DNA of 64,000 nucleotides from Bacteroidota bacterium. GTDB lineage: Bacteria > Bacteroidota > Ignavibacteria > Ignavibacteriales > Melioribacteraceae. Made by a program: the position numbers and the translations under genes. The notes under the pieces are model-generated. The model did no database searches. It saw only the letters and a program-made list of their open reading frames with translations, and was not told the origin of the DNA. The stretch spans positions 1 to 64,000 of the forward strand of contig JAEWUC010000003.1 of the NCBI GenBank assembly GCA_023397505.1. The letters run 5' to 3'. Below, piece by piece: positions 38,069 to 46,710 of this stretch. Every line of letters begins with the position of its first letter. Position 1 is the stretch's first letter.

Positions 38069-40564
38069 TCAACGAATTATGAATTCACCTTTTTCAAAAC
38101 TCCAATCGTTACCGAAATAGCCTGTACATTTTATACCGCTTTCTTCGGATTTGAGAATATCCGAATTATAAATAACCACATCAGGAAAACCCATGTATTG
38201 ATCGTGATAAAGAGTAAAATTTGCAAGCATCATTCCTTCAATACCGGTTCCCGATACTGTAGCTACATATGCTGTTTTGCTGTCTGTTCTCGGACGGATA
38301 AATAAACATGCATAATCTTTACCAACAAACTCTTTGCCGCCTATTTTGATTTTTTTACCATCGACTTGTACGGGTGAAGCATTGAGTAATTTATTCCACG
38401 CCGAATTTGTTTTTGAATTTCCGAATAGAACAACGCTTCTGTCTTTATATTTTTGCGCGTCAAATTCATCATCTCTTATTATTTCTATCGAACTGTTTCC
38501 CCTGTACCAAATTTTTTCGGCATCGAAGTTTGCTTTTTCGAAAGCCCATTCATTTTCTTTTTTATTGCCTTTAGTTCCGTAAACGAAAACAGGATTAACG
38601 TTTAACACTTCTCTAAAATTTCCGCAGCGTAAAGGATTTTTATTTCTTTCATCAGGTTTGCTTGTCAAACCCCAAGTGCCGTTTACTTTTTGTAAAAAGA
38701 TTTTTCCATCTTCCGGTATAATTATATTCGGAATTATTTGGTCCTCCATTTCTACCCAAACCGGTTTGCCGGCTGTAAGAATCGATGCATCTATCGAAAG
38801 TATTTCGATATTTTCTGTTGTGCCGATAAACTTTCTGTTGCCTGTTTCAACATGAATATTAATCTTACTTATTTCCTGTTGTTTAATTTGATTAATGATT
38901 TCAATCCAATAATTCTTTGAAGAAACTGCTGGATTAGCAGTTGTAAAATCAATCATTTTAATTTTTTCTTTACCGGGTACGGTGTGATGAGCAAAGAAAT
39001 CGAACATCGGCATCCAATCGACGCAATCCGCGCCGGGTTCGTCGGAATTGTCCCACCAATGTCCCGCGCCAGGTTCAAGATGGTAAACAAAATCTTTGTG
39101 AAACTTTGACAAGTTTGCAACCATCGATTCCGATTGCTCAGGCAAAACATTATCGTCCATATCGCCATGAATAATATAAATACCGTTGCGTTTAAGATTT
39201 GTTGTAAAAGCATATGTATCGCTTTGCTTGGCCGAACGTATGAGCATTTTTCTTACATCATTAGTGTCTTGAACAGGTTTAATCCTATACGACCAAATAC
39301 TAATCCATCCGGCACTTGGGCCAATAGCTGCAAACTGATCGGCATAATTAACACCCAACTGCCATGTGCCGTGCCCGCCCATCGAATGCCCTGTTAAATA
39401 AATCCTGTTTGGATCGATATCAAATTTTTGCTTTGCAATGTCCAGCACTTCAAGAGCATCGAGTCTGCCCCAATTTTCCCAGTTGTAGCCGTACGGGCGG
39501 CGGTTTGTAGGAGCTACAGTTATTCCCCAGTTTTTATGCCCGTATGCATTTGCTTGCCCCAAAGCTTCAACACCTGCGCCGTGCAGACTTAAGAACAATG
39601 CCGGTTTTCCTTTCAAACCAATAGGAGGATTAACAGCATAATATTGAACACTGCCGTCAATTTTACTTATAAATGTTTCTCTGCGAATAGCATCGGGATA
39701 CAAAACATTTAGATCAACAGTAGTTGATGCAAGAATTTTTTCGATTGAATTATTTTTATCAACAAGTTCTAATTTAAGTTGAACTTTGCCGGTATCTTTT
39801 ATTGCAGGTAATTTAATTCTGAACGGAGCTTTCATAATTGAAAGAGGATTGATTTCATTCAATAAATAATATTCAGGCGACGAATTACCGGCATATGTTT
39901 TTATATAAAGATTTTTATGAAAATTTTTTGTTGCATTGATTATCGGCAGAGCGCCGTAAGTATCAATCGTTTCATTTACAACAAGATCGGGAATAGTTAA
40001 ATCATTTGTATTAAATACCAAACCAAGTTTGTTAAAATTAAGTTTTGCTTTTAATAATCCTCTATCGCACTTAAATACAAATTCGTTATTACCTTTTTTT
40101 AATTCTACCGGAATTAGCGAATAATCAAATCTCGGTCCCCATGAATCATAAGTATCCTGATAACCATATGGATTGCCGGAGCGCGGTTTACCGTTAACAT
40201 AAACCATTTCGTTGCCCATAGCTTCCAAAAGTACTATTTGATCTTTCGGAGAGTTATATTGAAAATATACATACGAGTTTGTTAACGAATCGCTTTTAAA
40301 CCAAAACGATTCATCGGCAGTAATTTTTCTCCATGTTCCGACAACTTTGTTATCCTTAATAAAATTATCTTCAACTTTTGGGGACTTCCATTCACCTAAT
40401 TCTATTGCCGAAGCGACAGGGTTTGGAGAAATAATGCCTGTTCTATGAGTCCAGCCGAGTTTAAGCACCAATCCTTCATTAAAAAGCAGAGGTTCTGCAT
40501 TTTGACTATTTATATCAATGGTTATAAACAATATAAGTGCGGCAATAAAAATATTTTTCAACAT
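38069..40564 (-). CDS. Exported alpha/beta-hydrolase (prolyl-oligopeptidase-like esterase), substrate unknown
   Basis: A signal peptide (MLKNIFIAALILFITIDINSQ) is followed by an N-terminal beta-sandwich region (about 25-300, with 'GNEMVYVNGKPRSGNP') and an alpha/beta-hydrolase domain (about 310-530). The triad is visible: Ser in 'YLTGHSMGGHGTWQLG' (about 390), Asp in 'GDMDDNV' (about 466) and His in 'PGAGHWWD' (about 500). About 300 further residues are unassigned. The arrangement is that of secreted S9-like peptidases or carbohydrate esterases. Its place between a sodium symporter and GH92 suggests it removes an ester or another substituent from a glycan or glycopeptide. AGGGG precedes the ATG. 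Confidence 0.75.
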   Translation of the reverse strand: MLKNIFIAALILFITIDINSQNAEPLLFNEGLVLKLGWTHRTGIISPNPVASAIELGEWKSPKVEDNFIKDNKVVGTWRKITADESFWFKSDSLTNSYVYFQYNSPKDQIVLLEAMGNEMVYVNGKPRSGNPYGYQDTYDSWGPRFDYSLIPVELKKGNNEFVFKCDRGLLKAKLNFNKLGLVFNTNDLTIPDLVVNETIDTYGALPIINATKNFHKNLYIKTYAGNSSPEYYLLNEINPLSIMKAPFRIKLPAIKDTGKVQLKLELVDKNNSIEKILASTTVDLNVLYPDAIRRETFISKIDGSVQYYAVNPPIGLKGKPALFLSLHGAGVEALGQANAYGHKNWGITVAPTNRRPYGYNWENWGRLDALEVLDIAKQKFDIDPNRIYLTGHSMGGHGTWQLGVNYADQFAAIGPSAGWISIWSYRIKPVQDTNDVRKMLIRSAKQSDTYAFTTNLKRNGIYIIHGDMDDNVLPEQSESMVANLSKFHKDFVYHLEPGAGHWWDNSDEPGADCVDWMPMFDFFAHHTVPGKEKIKMIDFTTANPAVSSKNYWIEIINQIKQQEISKINIHVETGNRKFIGTTENIEILSIDASILTAGKPVWVEMEDQIIPNIIIPEDGKIFLQKVNGTWGLTSKPDERNKNPLRCGNFREVLNVNPVFVYGTKGNKKENEWAFEKANFDAEKIWYRGNSSIEIIRDDEFDAQKYKDRSVVLFGNSKTNSAWNKLLNASPVQVDGKKIKIGGKEFVGKDYACLFIRPRTDSKTAYVATVSGTGIEGMMLANFTLYHDQYMGFPDVVIYNSDILKSEESGIKCTGYFGNDWSFEKGEFIIR

Positions 40565-40615
40565 AAAAATTCCCCTATTGTTTTAATTTCACTTAGGATA
40601 AAATTTATTTTAAAA

Positions 40616-42553
40616 TCACTCTTTAGTAATCTCTTTTTGTACTGATCCGTCATCATTGTGATCGCGAACCATGGTTTTCAATCTTTGAAGCATTTCCTTA
40701 AAATCCTTTATGCCCCCGAGAGTAAACCAAATGATTACAATTATACTTGCAACCAGATTTATTATTACAAAATATTTCCAGAAAGACATCCATGAAGAAT
40801 CCGGAACATCGCCCGATAAATTGAACAAAGTGCCAATTATAAAAACGACAACCCATGCGAATGTCCAAGTGTATGCAGTTAAGTAAATGAACTTATCTCC
40901 TCTCGTAAATTCTTTACCCATACCGAGCATTTTTAAACCTTTAACGGGAACTTCATCAACAACAACTGTTTCCTCCTTAATTTCGTATTTGCCCCGGTGA
41001 AGCATTTTATCCATATCAAAATTCTGCTTTTTGCCAAGAAGCGAAACAAGTATATAAACCAAGGAAGATAGGCCCATCGCTATTCCCCAAAAATACTGTC
41101 CGTTTATTGGGAAATCGGGATCGATTTGCTGAAGTATAATACCGGTCACCGATACAACGGAACCAACTATTAAAGCGCTCCATGCCGCGGCTGTTGTTCC
41201 TCTTTTCCAATATAAACCGCCAATTATAACCGCGCCGGAACCGCCGACAAATATTGCAGCAGTAATAGCAAAGTATAAAAAGATATATTCTGTCATCGGG
41301 AATACTAAACTGAAAAAGAAAATAAAAATGCATACACCTAAAATTGAAAGTCGAAGAACTTTTAAATGCTGCTGGGGTGCAAACGGCTTTTTACGGAAAG
41401 GTATAACTACATCTTGAATGAAAATACTTCCCCATGAATGCATGTAGGAATTATGTGTTCCTATCGTTGCCATTAGCATAACAGCCATGAATGCGCCCAT
41501 TACTCCAACCGGTAAAATTTTTGAAAGCACAAGAGGAATACGCAATTGATTTTGCACCTCCTTACTTCCGATGTCGGCCATTGTTGTGTTAACACTTGCA
41601 GCGATTGCCTGGAAATCGGCATTGTTTAAGATTGTGTAAGCAATGATTGGAATAAAAACAAGGAAAAGCCATTTGGGGATATCGCGCAGGTTGCCGAGCA
41701 CTTCACCCATTTTAGCTTCATGCGCACTCTTAGCAGATGAATTAAAACCCTGTGAACCCTGCCAAGAAAGTTTAGCATAAATTACGCCGATTACATTTAT
41801 AAGAAAATACCAGAAATTGAAATCAGGCACTTCGCTTGTTTTATACGGATTAATCAACGATGCATCTTTGGGTGCTGTAATTACGGCTTGGAAAATTTGA
41901 TCCCAATTCACAAAAAATAAAGCGAAAACAATTATAACAAGAAAAGTAAAATTTGAGAACACACCTTGAATAAACTCTGTTATTATTACCGCGATTTGGC
42001 CACCGGCAAAAACAAAGTATAATGAGATTAAAAGGAAAGACGCCATAACTACCGGGAATGAAGATACTTCAATGCCGGCAACATTAAAGTAAAGAGGAAT
42101 ACCAGTAAAATATATTAGAAATCTTGCGCTGACTGCAGGGAAAATTCCAAAATTTAATAGACCTGAAATAAATGCGAGAACGCCGGTAAAAATTCTGAAA
42201 TTTCTACTGTAGCGCATTTCAAGAAACTGTGCTATTGTCAATGCCCTTGTTTGGCGAAACCTATAAAGCACCCACCCGGAAACAGTTATAGCGAGAAGAA
42301 CAACGGCCATTATAAATTCCCACCATCTCAATGCAAATCCTGCTACATAGTTCATCTCCCACTGACCGACAATTGTAATTGCGCCAATAGCAGCCATTCC
42401 TTGCGAAACAGTAATCATGTATCTTCCGGCGCTTCTTCCGGCAGAAAGAAAATCAGCTACACTTCGAACGAACTTTCTACTAAGCCGAACGCCAAAAAAC
42501 AAAATAGCCATACAAAAAACGACAATAGCCCAATCAACAAGGGATAAATTCAT
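40616..42553 (-). CDS. Sodium:solute symporter (SSS family)
   Basis: The 645 residues show about 13-14 hydrophobic segments; the SSS features are 'VADFLSAGRSAGRYMI' after helix 1, 'ALTIAQFLEMRYSRNFR' and 'IGTHNSYMHSWGSIF'. It is somewhat longer than SglT/PanF owing to C-terminal helices. It would carry a sugar or oligosaccharide across the inner membrane with sodium. It heads the minus-strand unit symporter-hydrolase-GH92-ROK regulator and is divergent from GH20, so transport of a partly trimmed glycan core is a fair guess; sialic acid or another small solute is an alternative. AAGGA precedes the ATG. Confidence 0.82.
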   Translation of the reverse strand: MNLSLVDWAIVVFCMAILFFGVRLSRKFVRSVADFLSAGRSAGRYMITVSQGMAAIGAITIVGQWEMNYVAGFALRWWEFIMAVVLLAITVSGWVLYRFRQTRALTIAQFLEMRYSRNFRIFTGVLAFISGLLNFGIFPAVSARFLIYFTGIPLYFNVAGIEVSSFPVVMASFLLISLYFVFAGGQIAVIITEFIQGVFSNFTFLVIIVFALFFVNWDQIFQAVITAPKDASLINPYKTSEVPDFNFWYFLINVIGVIYAKLSWQGSQGFNSSAKSAHEAKMGEVLGNLRDIPKWLFLVFIPIIAYTILNNADFQAIAASVNTTMADIGSKEVQNQLRIPLVLSKILPVGVMGAFMAVMLMATIGTHNSYMHSWGSIFIQDVVIPFRKKPFAPQQHLKVLRLSILGVCIFIFFFSLVFPMTEYIFLYFAITAAIFVGGSGAVIIGGLYWKRGTTAAAWSALIVGSVVSVTGIILQQIDPDFPINGQYFWGIAMGLSSLVYILVSLLGKKQNFDMDKMLHRGKYEIKEETVVVDEVPVKGLKMLGMGKEFTRGDKFIYLTAYTWTFAWVVVFIIGTLFNLSGDVPDSSWMSFWKYFVIINLVASIIVIIWFTLGGIKDFKEMLQRLKTMVRDHNDDGSVQKEITKE

Positions 42554-42936
42554 GGTAGTCCTTTTTAATATTAATTGAATGATGGTTTTGAACGAATACT
42601 ATGAATCGCCGGCTTGTTTCTTTAAAAATTATTTGATTTGATGAATTAAACGATAATTCTTCTTTCATGGGCAGAATCATAGAAATTTATCAACGTTTTT
42701 ATTTTAATAAAATTAACATATCTTCTATTCGTAAAATAACAATTATTTTCTGAAAAAAAACAATTCTTTTTTAGCTATCTAGTTAGTATTTTTATCCCGC
42801 GCTCCAAGTGATTATTTTATTGGAAAATTTACGATATTGCATTAGTAGAATTTTTTTAGCTGTTATAAAACCGACTCATATAATATAATGACATTAAAAA
42901 GAACTTTATATTTCATACTAACAATAGGATATCCAC
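42554..42936. promoter_or_regulatory. Divergent promoter region between symporter and GH20
   Basis: This 383-base AT-rich spacer lies between divergent genes and so must drive both transcription units (leftward symporter-hydrolase-GH92-ROK, rightward GH20-GH29-GH29-BNR). Two overlapping TATAAT sequences (42879-42884 and 42884-42889) lie about 50 bases before the GH20 ATG, without a good -35 box at the usual spacing. AGGAT precedes that ATG. No strong palindrome is seen. Confidence 0.5.
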
Positions 42937-45174
42937 ATGAAAAAAGTTTTTGTTGTTTTTATTTGTGTTCTTATGGCAATGATTGAAACTAAAGCCAAAG
43001 AGAATAATTACCCATTGATTCCAATACCGCAAAAAGTGGAATGGATAAATGGCAAATTCCAAATATCAAATAGAACTTCCGTTAATTCCGAAAACATAAA
43101 ACTTAAAAACTATTTTACATCACAATTTAAAACGTTGACAGGATTAGTGATAATACCAAATCCCACGAACAATACCGGCAATAAAATTATATTTCATATA
43201 GATAACAGTCTTGATAAATCCAATAAAGAAGCATATACATTCTCTGTGACTTCAGATAAAATTGAAATAACAGGTGCAAGCGAAACCGGATTATTCAGAG
43301 GTATTCAAACTTTATTTCAATTGATTTCACCTTCGGCAAAGACAGACAAAAAAAATGATGTAGTTGAAATTCCATGCTGTAACATTTCTGATAAACCTGT
43401 TTTCAGCTGGCGGGGCTTGAACCTTGATTGCTGCCGTCACTTTATGGACAAAGATTTTATCAAACGATACATTGACATACTCGCATACTATAAGTTCAAC
43501 ACATTCCACTGGCATTTAACAGAAGACCAGGGTTGGAGAATTGAAATCAAAAAATATCCTAAGCTTACAGAAATAGGCGCATGGAGAAAGGAAGCAGACG
43601 GATCAACCTATGGCGGATTTTACACACAAGAAGATATTAAAGAAATCGTTGCATATGCCGAAAGCAGATTTATAAATGTTGTTCCCGAAATTGAAATGCC
43701 TGGACACGCACTCGCCTCTTTAGCTTCATACCCGGAAAACTCTTGTACAGGAGGCCCATTTGAAGTAACAAATTTATGGGGAGTATTTAGTGATATTTAC
43801 TGCGCAGGCAACGATTCAACTTTTGTTTTTTTACAGAATGTCCTGGACGAAGTAATTGATCTGTTCCCGGGCAAATATATTCATATCGGCGGAGATGAAG
43901 CCCCAAAAGACAGATGGGTAGAATGCCCCAAATGCCAGGCAAGAATTAAAACCGAAGGGTTGAAAGATGAACATGAACTTCAAAGTTATTTTATAAAAAG
44001 AATATCAAGTTATATTAATTCGAAAGGTAAAGAAGTAATAGGTTGGGATGAAATTTTGCAAGGCGGACTCGCACCAGGCGCAATTGTGCAGTCGTGGCAA
44101 AGTTTTCAAGGCGCAATTGAAGCAGCTAAACTCGGTCATTATACAATATGTTCGCCAACTTCGCACACATATTTTGATTACGATCAGGATGATTTCGATT
44201 TGAGAAATGTGTATTCCTTCAGACCAATACCGGAAGGATTATCAGATGAAGAAAAAAAATATGTACTCGGCGGAGAAGCAAACATGTGGACGGAAAGAGC
44301 ACCGCAGGAAACAATCGACAGCAAATTATTCCCACGTATTTTGGCCCTAACGGAAGTATTGTGGAATAATCCTGAAAATAAAAATTACGATGAGTTTTAT
44401 TCCCGCCTGCAGGATTCATATAAAGATTTATCTGCCCTCGGCATAAAGTACGGACGCGAGGGTAAAGTTATGACTCACTCAACTTTGTACGACAATTCTA
44501 AAAATGAGTTTTTGATTAAAATTGAACTAGGCCAGAAGGACATCGAAATTCGTTATAATATAAACGGAGGAGAACCGGATGCCAATTCAACTTTATACTC
44601 ATCGCCGATAAGAATTAAGGAGAATTCCATAATAAAAGTCGCGGCATTCAAGGATTCGCATCCTATTGGAAAGCAGTTCATATTGGCGTTCGATTTTCAT
44701 AAAGCAGTTAATTCAAAAATCATGTTGAAAAATCAATACGATAAAAGATACAATGCCGGCGGTGAAAATGGACTGATTGATGGTGTTCGAGGAACAAATA
44801 ATTTTCGAGATAAATTGTGGCAGGGTTTCGAAGGAGTTGATTTTGATGGTGTTATCGACCTCGGCGCTGAAAAAGAAATTTCAAAGGTTATCCCGAAATT
44901 TTTCTTCGACAGTAATTCATGGATTTTTTTGCCAACCAATGTAGAAATTTCTTTATCAACAGATAATGTAAACTATACAGGCACAAAAACTATAGTTAAC
45001 AATGTCCCAATGAAAAATTCGGAAATACTTCAAAAAGAATTTGCCGTCGAGTTTGATAATCAAAAAGCAAGATATGTAAAAGTAAAAGCACAGAATATTA
45101 AAGTATGCCCCGACTGGCATCCCGGAGCCGGTTCAAAAGCATGGCTAATGATTGATGAAATTGTTGTTGAATAG
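42937..45174 (+). CDS. GH20 beta-N-acetylhexosaminidase with C-terminal chitobiase-like and discoidin-like domains
   Basis: A signal peptide (MKKVFVVFICVLMAMIETKA) is followed by a GH20b domain (about 25-150) and the GH20 barrel (about 153-500). The catalytic pair D320-E321 lies in 'YIHIGGDEAPKDRW'; 'FHWHLTEDQGWRIEIKKYP' and 'EIEMPGHALASL' are standard. The family uses the substrate acetamido group to remove terminal beta-GlcNAc or GalNAc. A CHB_HEX_C-like domain (about 520-585) and an F5/8-type domain (about 600-745) follow. It is the first of four plus-strand glycan genes, divergent from the symporter, and should act in the periplasm or outside. In the pathway it would expose the mannose core. 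Confidence 0.94.
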   Translation: MKKVFVVFICVLMAMIETKAKENNYPLIPIPQKVEWINGKFQISNRTSVNSENIKLKNYFTSQFKTLTGLVIIPNPTNNTGNKIIFHIDNSLDKSNKEAYTFSVTSDKIEITGASETGLFRGIQTLFQLISPSAKTDKKNDVVEIPCCNISDKPVFSWRGLNLDCCRHFMDKDFIKRYIDILAYYKFNTFHWHLTEDQGWRIEIKKYPKLTEIGAWRKEADGSTYGGFYTQEDIKEIVAYAESRFINVVPEIEMPGHALASLASYPENSCTGGPFEVTNLWGVFSDIYCAGNDSTFVFLQNVLDEVIDLFPGKYIHIGGDEAPKDRWVECPKCQARIKTEGLKDEHELQSYFIKRISSYINSKGKEVIGWDEILQGGLAPGAIVQSWQSFQGAIEAAKLGHYTICSPTSHTYFDYDQDDFDLRNVYSFRPIPEGLSDEEKKYVLGGEANMWTERAPQETIDSKLFPRILALTEVLWNNPENKNYDEFYSRLQDSYKDLSALGIKYGREGKVMTHSTLYDNSKNEFLIKIELGQKDIEIRYNINGGEPDANSTLYSSPIRIKENSIIKVAAFKDSHPIGKQFILAFDFHKAVNSKIMLKNQYDKRYNAGGENGLIDGVRGTNNFRDKLWQGFEGVDFDGVIDLGAEKEISKVIPKFFFDSNSWIFLPTNVEISLSTDNVNYTGTKTIVNNVPMKNSEILQKEFAVEFDNQKARYVKVKAQNIKVCPDWHPGAGSKAWLMIDEIVVE

Positions 45175-45275
45175 ATTATACAATTCAAAAATCGAACGCT
45201 GGTTTTAAAATCTTAAAAATCATAAACGATCATAATGATCTGCGTTCTATAATAAAAAAACAATTGGATTTTAAT

Positions 45276-46700
45276 ATGAGCGATAACAAAAAAAAGGAGA
45301 CACTCCACGCGGGAGCTGTGGAGATTGAAAAGGCAATCAAAGAATATTATCCGGAAAGCGATCCGCTGGTTTTAAGAAAACTTGAGGAATGGCAAAATCT
45401 TAAATTCGGATTACTGATGCATTGGGCACCATCGAGTCAATGGGGAATTGTTGAATCGTGGTCGCTTTGTTCGGAAGATGAAGACTGGTGCAAACGAGAA
45501 ATTGAAAATTATACAGAGTATAAAAAACAATACGAAAATTTGAAAAAAACTTTTAACCCTCTGAAATTTAATCCTGTAAAATGGGCGGAAGCAGCCGAAA
45601 CAGCCGGGATGAAATATGTTGTATTCACAACAAAACATCACGACGGTTTTTGCATGTACGATTCAAAATACACCGACTACAAAATCACAGATAAAGAATG
45701 CCCGTTCCATTCAAACCCGAAAGCAAACATAGCAAAAGAGATATTCGATGAGTTTAGAAAAAAAGATTTCATGATCGGTGCATATTTTTCTAAACCCGAT
45801 TGGCATTCAAATTATTTCTGGTGGGAAAGATTTGCAACTCCCGACCGAAATGCTAATTATGATATTAAAAAACATTCGGACCGCTGGCAAAAATTTGTTG
45901 AATTTACACATAATCAAATTGATGAATTGATGACAGATTATGGAAAGATTGATATTCTTTGGCTTGACGGGTGCTGGGTTCGTCATTATTCAGAAGCTGA
46001 TATTGAAGCCGAAAGAAAAAGTTCGAACGCAAACATTCATCGTATCCAAAACCAGGATATTAATATGCCGTTGATTGCATCGAACTCACGCAAAAAGCAG
46101 CCGGGTTTAATTGTTGTTGACCGCGCTGTTCCGGGACAGCAGCAAAATTATCTTACTCCCGAAAACCAAGTGCCCGGCAGTACACTTCCCTATCCATGGG
46201 AAACATGTATGCCGATTACACCAAGCTGGAGTTACGAACCGGGACTTAAATATAAACCGGCGCGAAAGTTAATCCACACACTTGTTGATGTTGTTGCAAA
46301 AGGAGGAAACTTCTTGTTGAATATTGCGCCGACTGCGGAAGGTGATTACGAACCTGAAGCTTATAAGCGTTTAAAAGAAATCGGCGAATGGATGAAAATA
46401 AACAGTGAAGCAATTTATAATACACACCCGCTGCCGCCATATAAAATCGGTAAAACTTGTTTTACGCAATTAACCGACGGAACTGTTTATGCTATTTATC
46501 TTGCCGATGAAAATGAGAACTGCCTGCCGTCAAAGATAAGTTTTAATGAATTTCCTCTTTCAAAATACTCGAAGGCAGAGTTGTTGGGTACAAAAGAAAG
46601 CATTCATCTCAATAAACATTTAATCGAAATACCTGAGAAAGTTCAAAAAAATCCACCTTGTAAATACGCATGGGTTTTCAAATTATCGATAACAAAATAA
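45276..46700 (+). CDS. GH29 alpha-L-fucosidase without signal peptide
   Basis: From the ATG at 45276 (preferred to a TTG four codons upstream) the protein has 474 residues. GH29 motifs are 'LKFGLLMHWAPSS', 'VVFTTKHHDGFCMYDSKYTDY' (115-135, with the His pair at 121-122) and the nucleophile D231 in 'ILWLDGCW'; 'GGNFLLNIAPTAEGDYEP' is also conserved. There is no signal peptide or membrane segment, so the enzyme should be cytoplasmic, unlike the next gene. It is a normal-length single-domain GH29. It would remove fucose from an imported oligosaccharide; the fucose would enter the FucI route 5 kb away. It differs enough from the second GH29 to expect another linkage specificity. Confidence 0.92.
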   Translation: MSDNKKKETLHAGAVEIEKAIKEYYPESDPLVLRKLEEWQNLKFGLLMHWAPSSQWGIVESWSLCSEDEDWCKREIENYTEYKKQYENLKKTFNPLKFNPVKWAEAAETAGMKYVVFTTKHHDGFCMYDSKYTDYKITDKECPFHSNPKANIAKEIFDEFRKKDFMIGAYFSKPDWHSNYFWWERFATPDRNANYDIKKHSDRWQKFVEFTHNQIDELMTDYGKIDILWLDGCWVRHYSEADIEAERKSSNANIHRIQNQDINMPLIASNSRKKQPGLIVVDRAVPGQQQNYLTPENQVPGSTLPYPWETCMPITPSWSYEPGLKYKPARKLIHTLVDVVAKGGNFLLNIAPTAEGDYEPEAYKRLKEIGEWMKINSEAIYNTHPLPPYKIGKTCFTQLTDGTVYAIYLADENENCLPSKISFNEFPLSKYSKAELLGTKESIHLNKHLIEIPEKVQKNPPCKYAWVFKLSITK

Positions 46701-46710
46701 AGAATGGATT

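Noticed and set aside
42879..42889. A defined sigma-70-type promoter for GH20
   Set aside because: The TATAAT boxes have no partner -35 box at proper spacing in this AT-rich spacer; mentioned only within the spacer entry.
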